Assembly: GCA_950295325.1 (NCBI GenBank)
Contig: OX485806.1
Location: 53,625,169-53,689,168, forward strand
Direction: 5' to 3'
DNA: 64,000 nt
Origin: Polytrichum commune
Lineage: Eukaryota; Streptophyta; Polytrichopsida; Polytrichales; Polytrichaceae
The translations under genes and the position numbers were made by a program. Position 1 is the first letter of the stretch. Each line of letters starts with the position of its first letter. Under the pieces are notes generated by a model. That model worked only from the letters and a program-made list of their open reading frames with translations. It was not told where the DNA came from and made no database searches. Below are positions 11,526 to 23,447 of this stretch, in pieces.

Positions 11526-13049
11526 TGTGAGGCCAAACCCACCCCCCTTAAGCGTCCTAGTCCGGGTGATGGTCTTGAGAATCACATGTAGTGTATGTAG
11601 CGTGAAAATTGATCTCTTCACATCATTAAGCATTCGTGTCATTTTGAATTACTTTGTTTATTTAGAAGTAGCCTCTTGGCTCGTGGTCGCGTTGGCCTTT
11701 TCTAGGGTCCAACCGGCGGCCTTGGCAATACAAACTCTCAAGGATATTCTCCTTTGGCCTTTGATTATCCTTTCCTTCAACTTGCCCTTGCTAGAGTCCT
11801 CCATTTTATCCATTTCTTATAAGCGATTGAATCTCCCAAAAATGACATAAGTGTTAAAAAAACATTCCCTCAATGGTTGATCACAAGTACAATTGCCTTT
11901 GAGGCCACACGGAATTCTAGATAAACTAATGCTTTAACTACTTGGCTTGCACTACAAAATCTAACACCTAATGTAATGGTTTATAGAAGTATTAATGTAA
12001 GGTTGTTTAGGACTAGCCTTGACTAGCTTCTATGTTAAGTTGATGTGTAGATAAACTAATGCTTCTCACATCAATCCTTTTCCGGGCAACTCCGAGGCTT
12101 AACCACCTCGTCACAGGGTCCAGCAGTCGGCTTAGCCACCTCGTCCAAGGTCCAGTAGTCGCTTAGCCACTTTGTCACAGGGTCCAGCAGTCGGCTTAGC
12201 CACCTCGTCCAAGGTCCAGCAGTCGGCTTAGCCACTTCGTCACAGGGTCCAGCAGTCGGCTTAGCCACCTCGTCCAAGGTCCAGCAGTCGCTTAGCCACC
12301 TCGCTAAATTTCACCATAACCACTTGAGCAACTAATTGCTCAAAGGCCCACATGCGAGCCTTTAGCTACACTCTTAAATGTAATCCCTCAAGATGCTTAA
12401 TCGGACAATTGCTAACTCTTTTATTCGTCGGCTAATAAGCTAACTAATTACCTAACATCACTAACTAATCCACACACGTGGACCCAAGCTCCAAGAGCTC
12501 ATCTCCATTGAGGGAACTTGAGAGAGAGCTTAACTAACTAACTTCACTAAAAACTAATAACCCACACATGTGGCTCAAGCTCTTAAGAGCTTGCTCCCTT
12601 GAGAGCTCTTGATGGAGAGAGAGGAAAATGAGAGAGAAAACACCTTAAGTAGTAAAGAGGGAGAGAGGGAGAGAGGGAGAAAGAGGTGAGGATAGGGTGA
12701 GAGGATTAGCACCTCCAATCACAATCCCTTAACCCTCACCTCTAAAGTAGGGACTAATCCCCTTCCACCAAGCTTCCTTCTTCCTAAACTAACAAGGCGG
12801 ATCCAAAAGTGGCCATTTAACCCGCGGAGCTCGCCTCGCCTCACCTTACCCCTTACTCACATAATCAAGGCATTCTCCTATTGAAATTAACCTTGAAATA
12901 ATCACACAACACCACCTAATGCCTAAAGTTAAATCCACACCACACTTCACTCTTTTTATGTTTTGTGAATAATCATAATACCTCAAAATCAAACTAAAAT
13001 TGGTTTCGAGGAGTTAATCACCACATGTGGGCACCATTTTGGGCTCACA
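11526..13049. mobile_element. 1524-bp LTR-like insertion, TGTGAG...CTCACA ends
   Basis: Its ends are TGTGAGGCCAAA and TTTTGGGCTCACA, imperfect inverted ends starting TG and finishing CA. It is flanked by the exact duplication GGAAC (11521-11525 and 13050-13054). It interrupts solo LTR Lc. No coding region was recognised. It contains a short tandem repeat (12097-12300) and purine-rich tracts (12600-12690). A solo LTR of an unrelated retrotransposon is the simplest reading; a non-autonomous DNA element is possible. Confidence 0.75.
12097..12300. repeat. six tandem units of 31-33 bp
   Basis: Units begin CTTAGCCACCTCGT and alternate between CACAGGGTCCAGCAGTCGG and CCAAGGTCCAGCAGTCGG endings. The true higher-order period is therefore about 65 bp. 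The array lies inside the 1524-bp insertion. Confidence 0.9.
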
Positions 13050-13891
13050 GGAACCAACCCTCCTACTTTGTTTTTGGGACTCACCCCTTAATCGGTAACC
13101 AATCCTTAGATGTGGACTTCCATCCATGGAAGTCCCATCTTATGTTGATCATCGCATTGCCGGAGCAACACTACAACAACCCGAACCATACTAGGCAACT
13201 ATGGCCTCACAATGTGCCAAAGCCCATGGAGGCCGTGCCGTTCGGCCTCGGGTGGGTGAGGCCACACCACCTCACCCATATAAGCCTCTAGGACTCTACA
13301 CGGGGCCCCTACCCCACCGTCAACCAACCTCTTGTCTCTCCACCAAGAGTTGGGGCCAAGTAGACATTTTCCTTTACCTGCTGGGCCTAGAAGCCCCCAG
13401 CAGCTTCAGACCATCATAACTTCCTTGTATGATGTCTGATGCGAACAAGAAACCACTCCATCGTCATTTACGCTTCACGTAGATGCCGATGGACTCCTCA
13501 CTTGCCCCAATCAGGCAAGTCTTGAGGAAGTTATGCCTGTTTGAACCTTGGCAGTCCCGGGAATCACTCCCAGGCACTGCTGTACCAGGGCGTTGTCCCG
13601 GGACAGCGCCCCACTCAAATGGCCATAACTCCTAGCTCACACCTCCGATTGAGGTGTTCTTGAGCATTCTAGAATCACCACGCCAATCACTACGCATAGC
13701 TCATGGCCTTACCCTTGTGCCTCCTAGTCTCCGTGGGTGGGAGGCGTTCCCAACGCCCGGGGCCCTCACCCACACTAGGATCACTTGGGCCCTCTCACCA
13801 ATGGCGCCACAAGTCCATGGTGTCACTCCGGGGTCCCCCTTGTGCCCATGGTGTTTCGGGCACTCCTCATGGAGAGGTGCACAACACGGTA

Positions 13892-15114
13892 TATATAACC
13901 AGATTTTGCAGTTCATGGTTGTTAGCTTGATTGTTTGGATAGGTTCACCTGGTTGGTTGTTAGCTTGTAGGTGTGTATAGGTTCAACTAGTTTCTTTGGG
14001 GTTGGAATTTCACCCTCTCGGAACCGAGAGGGTCTTACTGTAGGAATATAGGACCACATTATCTAGTTTAAGGTTGTTAGTCTGTATGTGTGGATAGGTT
14101 CAACTACTTTGTTTGTACGCTGGAATTTCACCCTCTCGGTACCGAGAGGGTCTTAGACTATTAGTGTATGACCACATTTTGAAATTATAGTTTGTTGGCG
14201 TCTATGTGTACATTAGTTGAACTACTTGTTTGATTGGTTCAACAGGTTAGTTTTTCTGCTGGAATATGACCCTCTCGGAACCGAGAGGGTCTCAGACAAG
14301 TAATGTATGACCAGATTCTGCAATTTCAGTTTGAAATCTAGTTTTCGTGGATAGTTTCAACTACTTGGTTGGTGGGTTCAACTAGTTTGTTTTGGGGTTC
14401 AAGTGGTTTGTATTTCAGCTGGAATTTGACCCTCTTGGGATCGAGAGGGTCTTACTGTAGTCTTGAAAGACCATATTTTGCACTTTGAGGTTGGAAGCTT
14501 GTATGTGTACATGAGTTGAACTAGTTGGTTGATAGGCTATACATGTAGGATCAGATTCTGCAATTTCAGTTTGAAAGCTTGGATGTGTGGTTGTGTAGAT
14601 AGTTTCAACTACATGGTTGGTAGGATCAACTAGTTTGTATTTTGGCTGGAATTAGACCCTCTCGAAACCGAGAGGGTCTTAGGCTATTGATGTAGGCCAA
14701 GATTATGGGCATAATGATAAATATTGCATCCCCCTTCATTATGTGGTGTACTAGCTAGGATCCCCTAATCAAGTTAGGATTTTCCATACTAATGTAATGC
14801 ACTCAAATCAAATATCATAGCAATGTTGGTCACATCCCCTTCCACCCTTTTCACAATGGAGGACTTCCAAGCACATGCGCTTCAAAACAACTGCAAGTTT
14901 TCATTGCAGTTGTCCTACTGCATTATGGTGAGTGTTCGGACTCTGCCCTCTTTGAATTTTTGCTCATGTTTTTGTAGGCCAAATTTTTGGGTTTGATGTA
15001 TAAGATGAAATTTTGCGTTTCATTTTTCTCTCTAGGATCCGAGAGGGTGTAGGGTATGCAAGATTATTGGTATTGATGCATAAGATCAAATTTTGTGTGC
15101 GAATTTGTGTGTCT
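13892..15114. repeat. palindrome-core satellite, first block, plus spacer
   Basis: About five diverged units lie between 13990 and 14690. Each is centred on an inverted repeat such as CCCTCTCGGAACCGAGAGGG followed by TCTTA and a GACCA-ATTTTG box. Spacing is irregular, about 120-225 bp. The linker carries GGTTCAACTA boxes. The block from 14700 to 15114 is mostly unique and includes a possible short exon (14856-14927) and one more degenerate core near 15040. The array continues beyond the nested insertions at 30246. Confidence 0.75.
14856..14927 (+). CDS. possible 24-codon first exon
   Basis: An ATG at 14856 opens 24 codons ending exactly at a strong splice donor, ATG|GTGAGT, at 14927/14928. 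It is Cys- and Gln-containing and matches nothing I recognise. It sits between two satellite blocks. It could be the start exon of a transposon gene whose intron contains the satellite. The evidence is only the start and donor. Confidence 0.25.
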
Positions 15115-15330
15115 TGTCGCAACCCTTGCTAACCCCCTTAGCAATCTTGCCAATTTTCAATTCTAGCAAAGGTTACGAGCGCTAACCATTCGCATTCCGC
15201 CATGCTAATGGTTAGCTCCTCCTACCCCGGACCTTATAGTTCATAGGAGGGAACCAACCCTCCTACTTTGCTTTAGGGACTCACCCCTTAATCGGTAACC
15301 CTTTCCTAGATGTGGACTTCCATCCATGGA

Positions 15331-15909
15331 TGTCGCGCACCTCTCCATGAGGAGTGCCCGAAACACCATGAGCACAAGGGGGACCCCGGAGTGACACCCG
15401 GGACTTGTGGCGCCGTTGGTGAGAGGGCCCAAGTGATCCTAGTGTGGGTGAGGGCCCCGGGCGTTGGGAACGCCTCCCACCCACTGAGACTAGGAAGCAT
15501 GAGGGTAAGGCCATGAGTTATGCGTAGCTCATGGCGTGGTGATTCTAGAATGCTCAAGAACACCTCAATCCGAGGTGTGAGCTAGGAGTTATGGCCATTT
15601 GAGTGGGGCGCTGTCCCGGGACAGCGCCCTGGTACAGCAGTGCCTGGGAGTGATTCCCGGGACTGCCAAGGTTCAAACAGGCATAACTTCCTCAAGACTT
15701 GCTCAAATGGGGCAAGTGAGGAGTCCATCGGCATCTACGTGAAGCGTAGGTGAGGATGGAGTGGTTGGTTGTTATGATCAGACATCAGACAAGGAAGTTA
15801 TGATGGTCTGAAGCTGCTGGGGGGTTCTAGGCCCAGCAGCTAAAGGAAAATGTCCACTTGGCCCCAACTCTTGGTAGAGAGACAAGAGGTTGGTTGACGG
15901 TGGGGTAGG
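15331..15909 (+). repeat. N2 5' LTR, first part
   Basis: Runs from TGTCGCGCACC to GGTGGGGTAGG, where N3 begins. It continues at 23052 with GGCCCCGCGTGAAG. The last five bases, GTAGG, are the left copy of the N3 target duplication. Confidence 0.9.
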
Positions 15910-16901
15910 TGTCGCAACCCTTGCTAGCCCCCCTTGACAATCTTGCCAATTTTCATTTCTACCAAAGGTTACGAGCGCTAACCATTCGCATTCCGCCATG
16001 CTAATGGATAGCTCCTCTTACCCCGGACCAATAGTTCATAGGAGGGAACCAACCCTCCTACTTTGCTTTCGGGACTCACCCCTTAATCGCTAACCAACCC
16101 CTTTAATCGGTAACCAATCCTTAGATGTGGACTTCCATCCATGGAAGTCCAATCTTATGTTGATCATCGCGTTGCCGGAGCAACACTACAACAACCCGAA
16201 CCATACTAGGCAACTATGGCCTCACATTAGGCCAATGCCAATGGAGGCCGTGCCGTTCGGCCTCGGGTGGGTGAGGCCACACCACCTCACCCCTATAAGC
16301 CTCTAGGACTCTACGCGGGGCCCCTACCCCACCGTCAACCAACCTCTTGTCTCCCTACCAAGAGTTGGGGCCAAGTGGACAATTTCCTTTAGCTGCTGGG
16401 CCTAGAACCCCCCAGCAGCTTCAGACCATCATAACTTTCTTGTATGATGTCTGATCATAACAACCAACCACTCCATCCTCATCTACGCTTCACGTAGATG
16501 CCGATGGACTCCTCACTTGCTCCATTCGAGCAAGTCTTGGGGAAGTTATGCCTGTTTGAACCTTGGCAGTCCCGGGAATCCCTCCCAGGCACTGCTGTAC
16601 CAGGGCGCTGTCCCGGGACAGCGCCCCACTCAAATGGCCATAACTCCTAGCTCACACCTCCGATTGAGGTGTTCTTGAGCATTCTAGAATCACCACGCCA
16701 TGAGCTACGCATAGCTCATGGCCTTACCCTTGTGCCTCCTAGTCTTCGTGGGTGGGAGGCGTTCCCAACGCCCGGGGCCCTCACCCACACTAGGATCACT
16801 TGGGCCCTCTCACCAACGGCGCCACAAGTCCCGGGTGTCACTCCGGGGTCCCCCTTGTGCCCATGGTGTTTCGGGCACTCCTCATGGAGAGGTGCGCGAC
16901 A
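15910..16901 (-). repeat. N3 3' LTR (992 bp)
   Basis: Left end TGTCGCAACCC, right end GGTGCGCGACA. It carries a short duplication (CTAACCAACCCCTTTAATCGG region, near 16091-16115) that also appears in the N3 5' LTR and explains why these LTRs are 17 bp longer than those of N2. Confidence 0.9.
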
Positions 16902-19619
16902 CTCACCCCCACCAAACGGAGTCGATGCCCTCATCGACTATACTCGTAGTCGGCACACCAATTCTCAAGTTGCCATCCTCTATGGTGCGGCATTGTGTTT
17001 ACCTTAGGGCGCGACCCCCACAATGCATCTTCTAATTTGGCATAGTCCCAAAGGTGTCGTTACTAGGTGGTCCGTTAGCGACCTTGGAACTCCTCCAAGG
17101 ACCTAACCTATACTAGACCCACCTACTTCGGGACTCACATGGGTTGCCCCTCTTTTGGGGCCTCCCCCCCCCGTTAGGCTCCACTAGCCTAACGTGACAC
17201 ATCTAGGCGAGACCTCAACGCTTCCACTAAGTTGTCTCGGTTGCAACTCCGAGATGGCTTTCCATTGTTAAGCCACGCCTCGATCGCACGGGGGTGATGC
17301 CAAGTCCCGCCCGACTCGGTTCCCACTTTGCTCTTTCGAGACATGGGTTCATGACTCCCATGCGCCAACTCTCGTTAGCTCGCGGGTAGCACTTTTATGA
17401 GCACGCGCCATCACCTTGCCCCCGCCCGGACAAGCCCACAACTAAGAAGTTTCTTGGTTTTATATATCCAAGGCCCCTCCAAGCCATGGCCCCCAATTAC
17501 TCGGCTTACCCAACCTAGTTTGGCATATCTATTCCCCCTCTTCCATTAACCAAGCACAAGTACAAGACTAGGACCTCATCTCATACTTTTCTCTTTGCAC
17601 CACTAAAGTTTGGACTTTATTCCCTCAAGCCAAAGAACAAGTTCATGTTGTGGAGTAATTAACCTCGAAGCTAAGTGTGCTACTAGCGTCTCTCCCCCAC
17701 TAAAGGAGATTGATGTCCTCATCAATGCCTACGCTTCTTTTTATTGGAATCCTTAGCCTTAGTTTCTTCAAAGTGCTTCACCTATTCATTGGTGTTCACC
17801 ATGTCTCTTGCCGCCACCCAAGCGGTTTCTTTTTCATGGTATCCACACCATTTCACCAAGTACTCCTTTGTACATTTTTTTTTTTTCCTTTTCACTTGGG
17901 CTTCCTACACTTGAGGGTGCCCTCCTACCTCATGTTCCAAATGACCTCCATAAGGTCGGGAGGTGGCCTAATCACTTGCTTGTGATCGGGCCACAAGGTG
18001 TCGTCCTAAAATGACTTTCGTATTGAGACATGAAATTTCGGATGCACTTTGATCTCCGGCGGTAATTCCAACTTATACATGTCCTTGAACACTTGTTCCA
18101 CAATGGAAAACGAAGCTCCAATTTTGGACATGAACTTTTGAAGTAAGGCCTTTGGGCAAGGTGAAGTTGTCCACATTCAACAACACCTTATTGGCCCACC
18201 TTATTGGCCCACCTCATACTCCACTTCGCGTCTTCCGGCATTGATTTGCACTCCGTAGCACCTTCGGGCTTTCTCCACCAACAACTTGGTCATCTCCAAG
18301 ATTTGTTTACCATCCTTGGCCCAGTCCTCACCATCTTGGTTGAACTCTAGTGTTGAATGTGCCCCCTCGAGAGCTAGGTTAATAGGTTGGAGCGCATCCA
18401 CTCCATAAGCCACCACCAAAGACCACCCCTTGGTAGCCAAGTGCGTGGCTACATTGCAATTACACTCCGCTCGACCCACATAGTCCGCCCAATCTCCTTG
18501 GTCCGCCCCCACCAAGTTCCTCAAGTATTGCTTCAAGACTCCATTCACATGCTCCGCTTTCCCATTCATTTGGGAATGCAAGGCCGTGCTAAACCTTAGT
18601 TTCATTCCGACCTCCTTAGAGAAATGCATTGAAAATGCACTTGTGAACTTTGGATCTTGATCCCACACAATCACTCTTGGCAACCCGTGGTGCCTCAACC
18701 ATCCTTTGAGAAAAGGCTATGCGGTCTCCAACGCGGTGGCGGTTCCCACAATCGGCACCATGTGTGCCAACTTGGCAAACCGCTCTACCATCAACAAGAT
18801 GGCATCATACCCATGTGACTCCGGCAAACTTGTGATCAAGTCCATGCACATACTATGCCATGGCGCCGACGGGATAGGCAACGGTTGCAAGAAACCGCCT
18901 TGCTTTTGGTAAGAGGCTCGGTTCACTTGGCACTTTATTCACGCCTTCACAAAGTGGGTTATATCCTCCTTTATGCACCGCCAATGGTACCTCCATGACA
19001 CCATTCTATGGCGGTTTTTTCTTTCTCCTCTATGGCCGGTAATAGGACTATCACATTTTTCCTTCAAAACCGATAGCCTCAACTTGCCTTGAGGCACATA
19101 CACCCGACTTTGCTTACACTTGAACAATCCGTCCACCAACTTAACCTCTTTGAGCACCTTGCTCTTGCGAAGCTCACCTAAAAGCTTTTGTGCCTCGGGG
19201 TAGTTAATTTACCCCTCCCGTATCTTGCATCACAAGTTTCCTTCGCCGGCACACATTAGCCACAAGGTTTGGATGGTTCTCATTGCTTGGAACTCATCCG
19301 GTCTACTTAGCGCATCTGGCACCACATTTCCATGGTCCGGTTTGTGGACCAAATCCACCTTCATAAGCGCCAAACTATCATGCCACCGCAATGACTTGGC
19401 GCTCACTTGTGCTTGTATACGTTAAAATACTTTTAGGACACATTGTCCATGTAGACCTTTGCTTTGTGCGACCCCAAATAATGTCGCCACATCTTCAAGC
19501 AATGCACTACGGCAAAGAAGTTCTTTGTCATGAGTTGGTTGTCTTCTTTGACAACCATCGAGCCTCAAGCCCCCATATGCAAAGGCCATCCATCTTACAT
19601 TAACAATCCATCATTGGCA

Positions 19620-20235
19620 TTGGCAAAGTTACTCACCCCCGTAAGCACCTCAAAAGGTTTGTCAAACTCCATGAACTTGAGCACGGGCGGCGAATAGAAC
19701 TTGGTGTTAAACTCCCCAAAGACTCGTGACAAACATCATCCCACTCTTGGGATAGCCATTTCTTCCACAAGTCGCACAAGGTGGGACAACCATCGAGCTT
19801 CATGCTTTCATATGCAATGGCCATCTTTTTTTTTTTACATCCACATCCGCCAAATAAAGTCTCTCGCCCCCGTATGCACCTCAAAAGGTATGTCAAACTC
19901 CGCGAACTTGAGCACGGGCGGCGAAGAGAACTTCGTCTTAAGCTCCTCAATGGCTTGGTGGCACGGCTCATCCCACTCTTGGGATAGCCATTTCTTGCAC
20001 AAGCCGGACAAGGTTCGACAACCATGGAGCTTAATGCTCTCATAAGCAATGGTCATCCATCTTGGATCAACATCCGCCAATGATAAAGTCCTACGTCTCC
20101 ATGTGCACCTCAAAATGCTTATGAAAACCCGGAAATTTAACCACATCTTGTGAAGGGAACTTGCTCTTGAGCTTTCCAAGGGCTTGGTGACAAGGCTCAT
20201 CCCACTCTTGGAATAGCCATTTCCTCAATAAGTCG
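19620..20235 (-). repeat. tandem RNase H segments in N3 (about 230 bp, 3 units)
   Basis: Reverse complements of the GAGGTGCATACGGGGG box recur near 19640, 19870 and 20100. An A/T homopolymer (near 19828) and an insertion mark two unit borders. The catalytic aspartate codon is replaced by glycine or another residue in every unit. Confidence 0.7.
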
Positions 20236-22040
20236 AGTAAGGCCCTAGCAACCTTAAAACAAATCTAGAATGAAGTGGTGGTAGTAGTTGGCTAGGCCAA
20301 CCAATGACCTAAGCTTTTTTTTTTGAGTCAAGCACCAATTCTCCTCTTGGATTGCCTTGAAATTCTTCATGTTTGTCCACCAACTTCCTTTGTCACCACA
20401 TGCCTCAAGAACTCAATTTCTTCTTGAGCAAAGTTGCAATTCACTTCTTGGCGGTAACATTTTGAGCAACACATTGGTGAATACATCCTTGTATCTCACC
20501 AACATCCCACAAGTATGGTTTGGGGGAGGCCCATCTTTCCTAGCCTCCCCATGAGTTCCTTGGAGTTGCTTCAATTGAACCACGACCATTATATTTACCA
20601 TATTTCATTTAATTTGGTCCATTAAGACCAAATTCAACTTGGGTCCTCCTACCATAGGAGCCCTTGTCAATTTGAACTTCAATTCTTTGTCATTATGACA
20701 CATCATAATGCACGGCAAGCACACCGGCTTGCACCTCACATCTATCATGTGAAATTCAAAGAAGGCGGCCTTCACAATGACATGCATTTCATCTATTTCA
20801 CATGGTGTGAAATTTTGATAAAATTCCAATGTCCCACATTGAAAGGTTACATGCATCGCGGCCTCCTTTGTCTCATGCGGTTCGCCCTTTCCAAACCGCA
20901 CCTTGGTGGGCTTCACCACTCTACCAATCGGCAAACCCCAGCTCCCTTGTGAGCTTTGGGGTCATGAAAGAATGCCTTAACTCTTTGTCAACCCATGAGA
21001 CAAGCCTCCCATTCATTTGAGCCTCAAGGTACAAAATACTTGGCCTCGGCTTAAGGCTACTAGCCTTGGCCACAAAGCCATCGTCCAACATTTGGTCCTC
21101 GGCAACTTGGCTTGGCTTGGTCCGCAAAGCCAACTTTAAACATTTCGTCCGCGGGACAAATTGGTTTGGTGCCACAAAACCAATTTCTAATAATTTGTCC
21201 GCAAAAAAAACATGTTTTGCCTTGGTAGCACAAAGCCACCTTCCCACACTCCGTCCGCGGCATGAACATGAATTGCCTTGGTAGGACAAACCCACCTCCC
21301 AACATTCCGTCCGCGGCACAAGTATGATTTGCTTTGGAAGCATAAATCCACCTTTCAACATTCCGTCCGCGGCACCAACATGTTTTCCCTAAGTAAATTG
21401 GACCAAACAATTTGCACTCATTTCTTTGGGACCTACTTTGGCTAAAGCCACTTGTGGTGATGCGCCGCCGAACTTCTCTTTGGGACCATTGGCTTCAATG
21501 CTCTTGCAAACTTGATGGTCCCCACCATGTCCTCAAGAAGCCTTGGGGACTTAAACAAGGCATCCACCACCCGCTTTTAAAACCCCACCTGAAAGGATGC
21601 ATTTCTTAGAAAGCTCGTCCGTTTTAGGTGTATCCTTCATTTGTGCGTTTGAATAGCGCACATAGGCCTTAAGAGGCCCCGGGTGCCTCATTAGCACTAA
21701 ATTCATTCCAACATCAATACCTTCCAAGCATTTCGAATTGGAATTTCAATCCAACATTAATGCCCTCCAAGGTTTTGGGTGCTTTCGGTATTCTAGGCCC
21801 CAAATGTTTTTTGAGGTTTGGGGGAGCCCTTTTCAAAGCACTCCTCCATTTTCCTTACCAAATCCACCCTCATGCCCACCATTGTCATTTGAACCAATGG
21901 TATGGTCAAATTCCACTTGCACATGATCCTTGTTCCAATTTGAGCCTCACAACCTTTTGGAAACCCCGGGCTCACCATCATAACCCTCATTTTTGATACC
22001 CATGTTTCCCTCAAAGTGCGAGCTCAAAACTTGGAACCCT

Positions 22041-22052
22041 GCTCTGATACCA
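22041..22052 (-). promoter_or_regulatory. N3 primer-binding site
   Basis: Plus-strand GCTCTGATACCA, the reverse complement of TGGTATCAGAGC, lies two bases from the 5' LTR at 22055. Confidence 0.85.
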
Positions 22053-22054
22053 CG

Positions 22055-23046
22055 TGTCGCAACCCTTGCTAGCCCCCCTTGACAATCTTGCCAATTTTCA
22101 TTTCTACCAAAGGTTACGAGCGCTAACCATTCGCATTCCGCCATGCTAATGGATAGCTCCTCTTACCCCGGACCAATAGTTCATAGGAGGGAACCAACCC
22201 TCCTACTTTGCTTTCGGGACTCACCCCTTAATCGCTAACCAACCCCTTTAATCGGTAACCAATCCTTAGATTTGGACTTCCATCCATGGAAGTCCAATCT
22301 TATGTTGATCATCGCGTTGCCGGAGCAACACTACAACAACCCGAACCATACTAGGCAACTATGGCCTCACATTAGGCCAATGCCAATGGAGGCCGTGCCG
22401 TTCGGCCTCGGGTGGGTGAGGCCACACCACCTCACCCCTATAAGCCTCTAGGACTCTACGCGGGGCCCCTACCCCACCGTCAACCAACCTCTTGTCTCCC
22501 TACCAAGAGTTGGGGCCAAGTGGACAATTTCCTTTAGCTGCTGGGCCTAGAACCCCCCAGCAGCTTCAGACCATCATAACTTTCTTGTATGATGTCTGAT
22601 CATAACAACCAACCACTCCATCCTCATCTACGCTTCACGTAGATGCCGATGGACTCCTCACTTGCTCCATTCGAGCAAGTCTTGGGGAAGTTATGCCTGT
22701 TTGAACCTTGGCAGTCCCGGGAATCCCTCCCAGGCACTGCTGTACCAGGGCGCTGTCCCGGGACAGCGCCCCACTCAAATGGCCATAACTCCTAGCTCAC
22801 ACCTCCGATTGAGGTGTTCTTGAGCATTCTAGAATCACCACGCCATGAGCTACGCATAGCTCATGGCCTTACCCTTGTGCCTCCTAGTCTTCGTGGGTGG
22901 GAGGCGTTCCCAACGCCCGGGGCCCTCACCCACACTAGGATCACTTGGGCCCTCTCACCAACGGCGCCACAAGTCCCGGGTGTCACTCCGGGGTCCCCCT
23001 TGTGCCCATGGTGTTTCGGGCACTCCTCATGGAGAGGTGCGCGACA
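22055..23046 (-). repeat. N3 5' LTR (992 bp)
   Basis: The same length and ends as the 3' LTR at 15910-16901. The only difference I saw is T for G near 22271. It is followed at 23047 by the target duplication GTAGG. Confidence 0.9.
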
Positions 23047-23051
23047 GTAGG

Positions 23052-23447
23052 GGCCCCGCGTGAAGTCCTAGAGGCTTATATGGGTGAGGTGGTGTGGCCT
23101 CACCCACCCGAGGCCGAACGGCAAGGCCTCCATGGGCTTTGGCCTATTGTGAGGCCATAGTTGCCTAGTATGGTTCGGGTTGTTGTAGTGTTGCTCCGGC
23201 AACGCGATGATCAACATAGGATTGGACTTCCATGGATGGAAGTCCACATTGGGGAAATGGGTTACCGATTAAGGGGTGAGTCCCGAAAGCAAAGTAGGAG
23301 GGTTGGTTCCCTCCTATGAACTATTGGTCCGGGGTTAGAGGAGCTAACCATTAGCATGGCGGTATGCGAAGGGTTAGCCACTCGTAACATTTGCTAGAAT
23401 TGAAAATTGGCAAGATGGTCAAGAGGGGGCTAGCAAGGGTTGCGACA
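23052..23447 (+). repeat. N2 5' LTR, second part
   Basis: Continues the LTR interrupted at 15909 and ends GGGTTGCGACA at 23447. It is followed by CT and TGGTATCAGAGC (23450-23461), the initiator Met-tRNA primer-binding site. Confidence 0.9.

Larger units (their letters stand above)
11385..13886 (-). mobile_element. solo LTR Lc (about 973 bp) split by another element
   Basis: This is a reverse-oriented LTR (TGTCGCAACCC at the left, GAGGTGCACAACA at the right) inserted in satellite sequence. The flanks are CGATA (11380-11384) and CGGTA (13887-13891), a 5-bp target duplication with one mismatch. It is interrupted by an unrelated 1524-bp insertion at 11526-13049. Removing that insertion and one copy of its duplication leaves about 973 bp, the normal LTR length for this family. 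Confidence 0.85.
16902..22054 (-). pseudogene. N3 interior: decayed gag-pol lacking RT
   Basis: Read on the minus strand from 22054 down: primer-binding site; gag remnant (22015-21000); protease-like region (20935-20600); RT deletion (near 20450); amplified RNase H (20235-19620); RNase H end (19600-19230); H2C2 start of integrase (19157-18940); and integrase core (18926-18201). The integrase still shows the D of the MD-LITSLPES motif, the D of the WDQDPKF motif and the E of the GKAEHVNG motif. Chromodomain remnants and an 800-bp 3' region follow. The linker Gln codon (CAA, near 19287) is intact, unlike in G1. No long continuous polyprotein remains. Confidence 0.8.
15910..23046 (-). mobile_element. 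full-length non-autonomous gypsy copy N3 (inverted)
   Basis: This is a complete element on the minus strand. The 3' LTR is 15910-16901 and the 5' LTR 22055-23046, each 992 bp. The interior is 16902-22054, and the target duplication is GTAGG (15905-15909 and 23047-23051). The LTRs match almost perfectly by eye; one G/T difference was seen near 16126 versus 22271. The primer-binding site is at 22041-22052 and a purine-rich tract (read on the minus strand) abuts 16901. The interior is non-coding in practice (RT deleted, many stops), yet the copy is recent. It is the innermost layer of the nest. Confidence 0.93.

Noticed and set aside
17710-17985. 91-codon plus-strand ORF rich in Phe
   Set aside because: It is antisense to the decayed chromodomain and 3' region of N3, and the same shadow occurs opposite N2 and G1.
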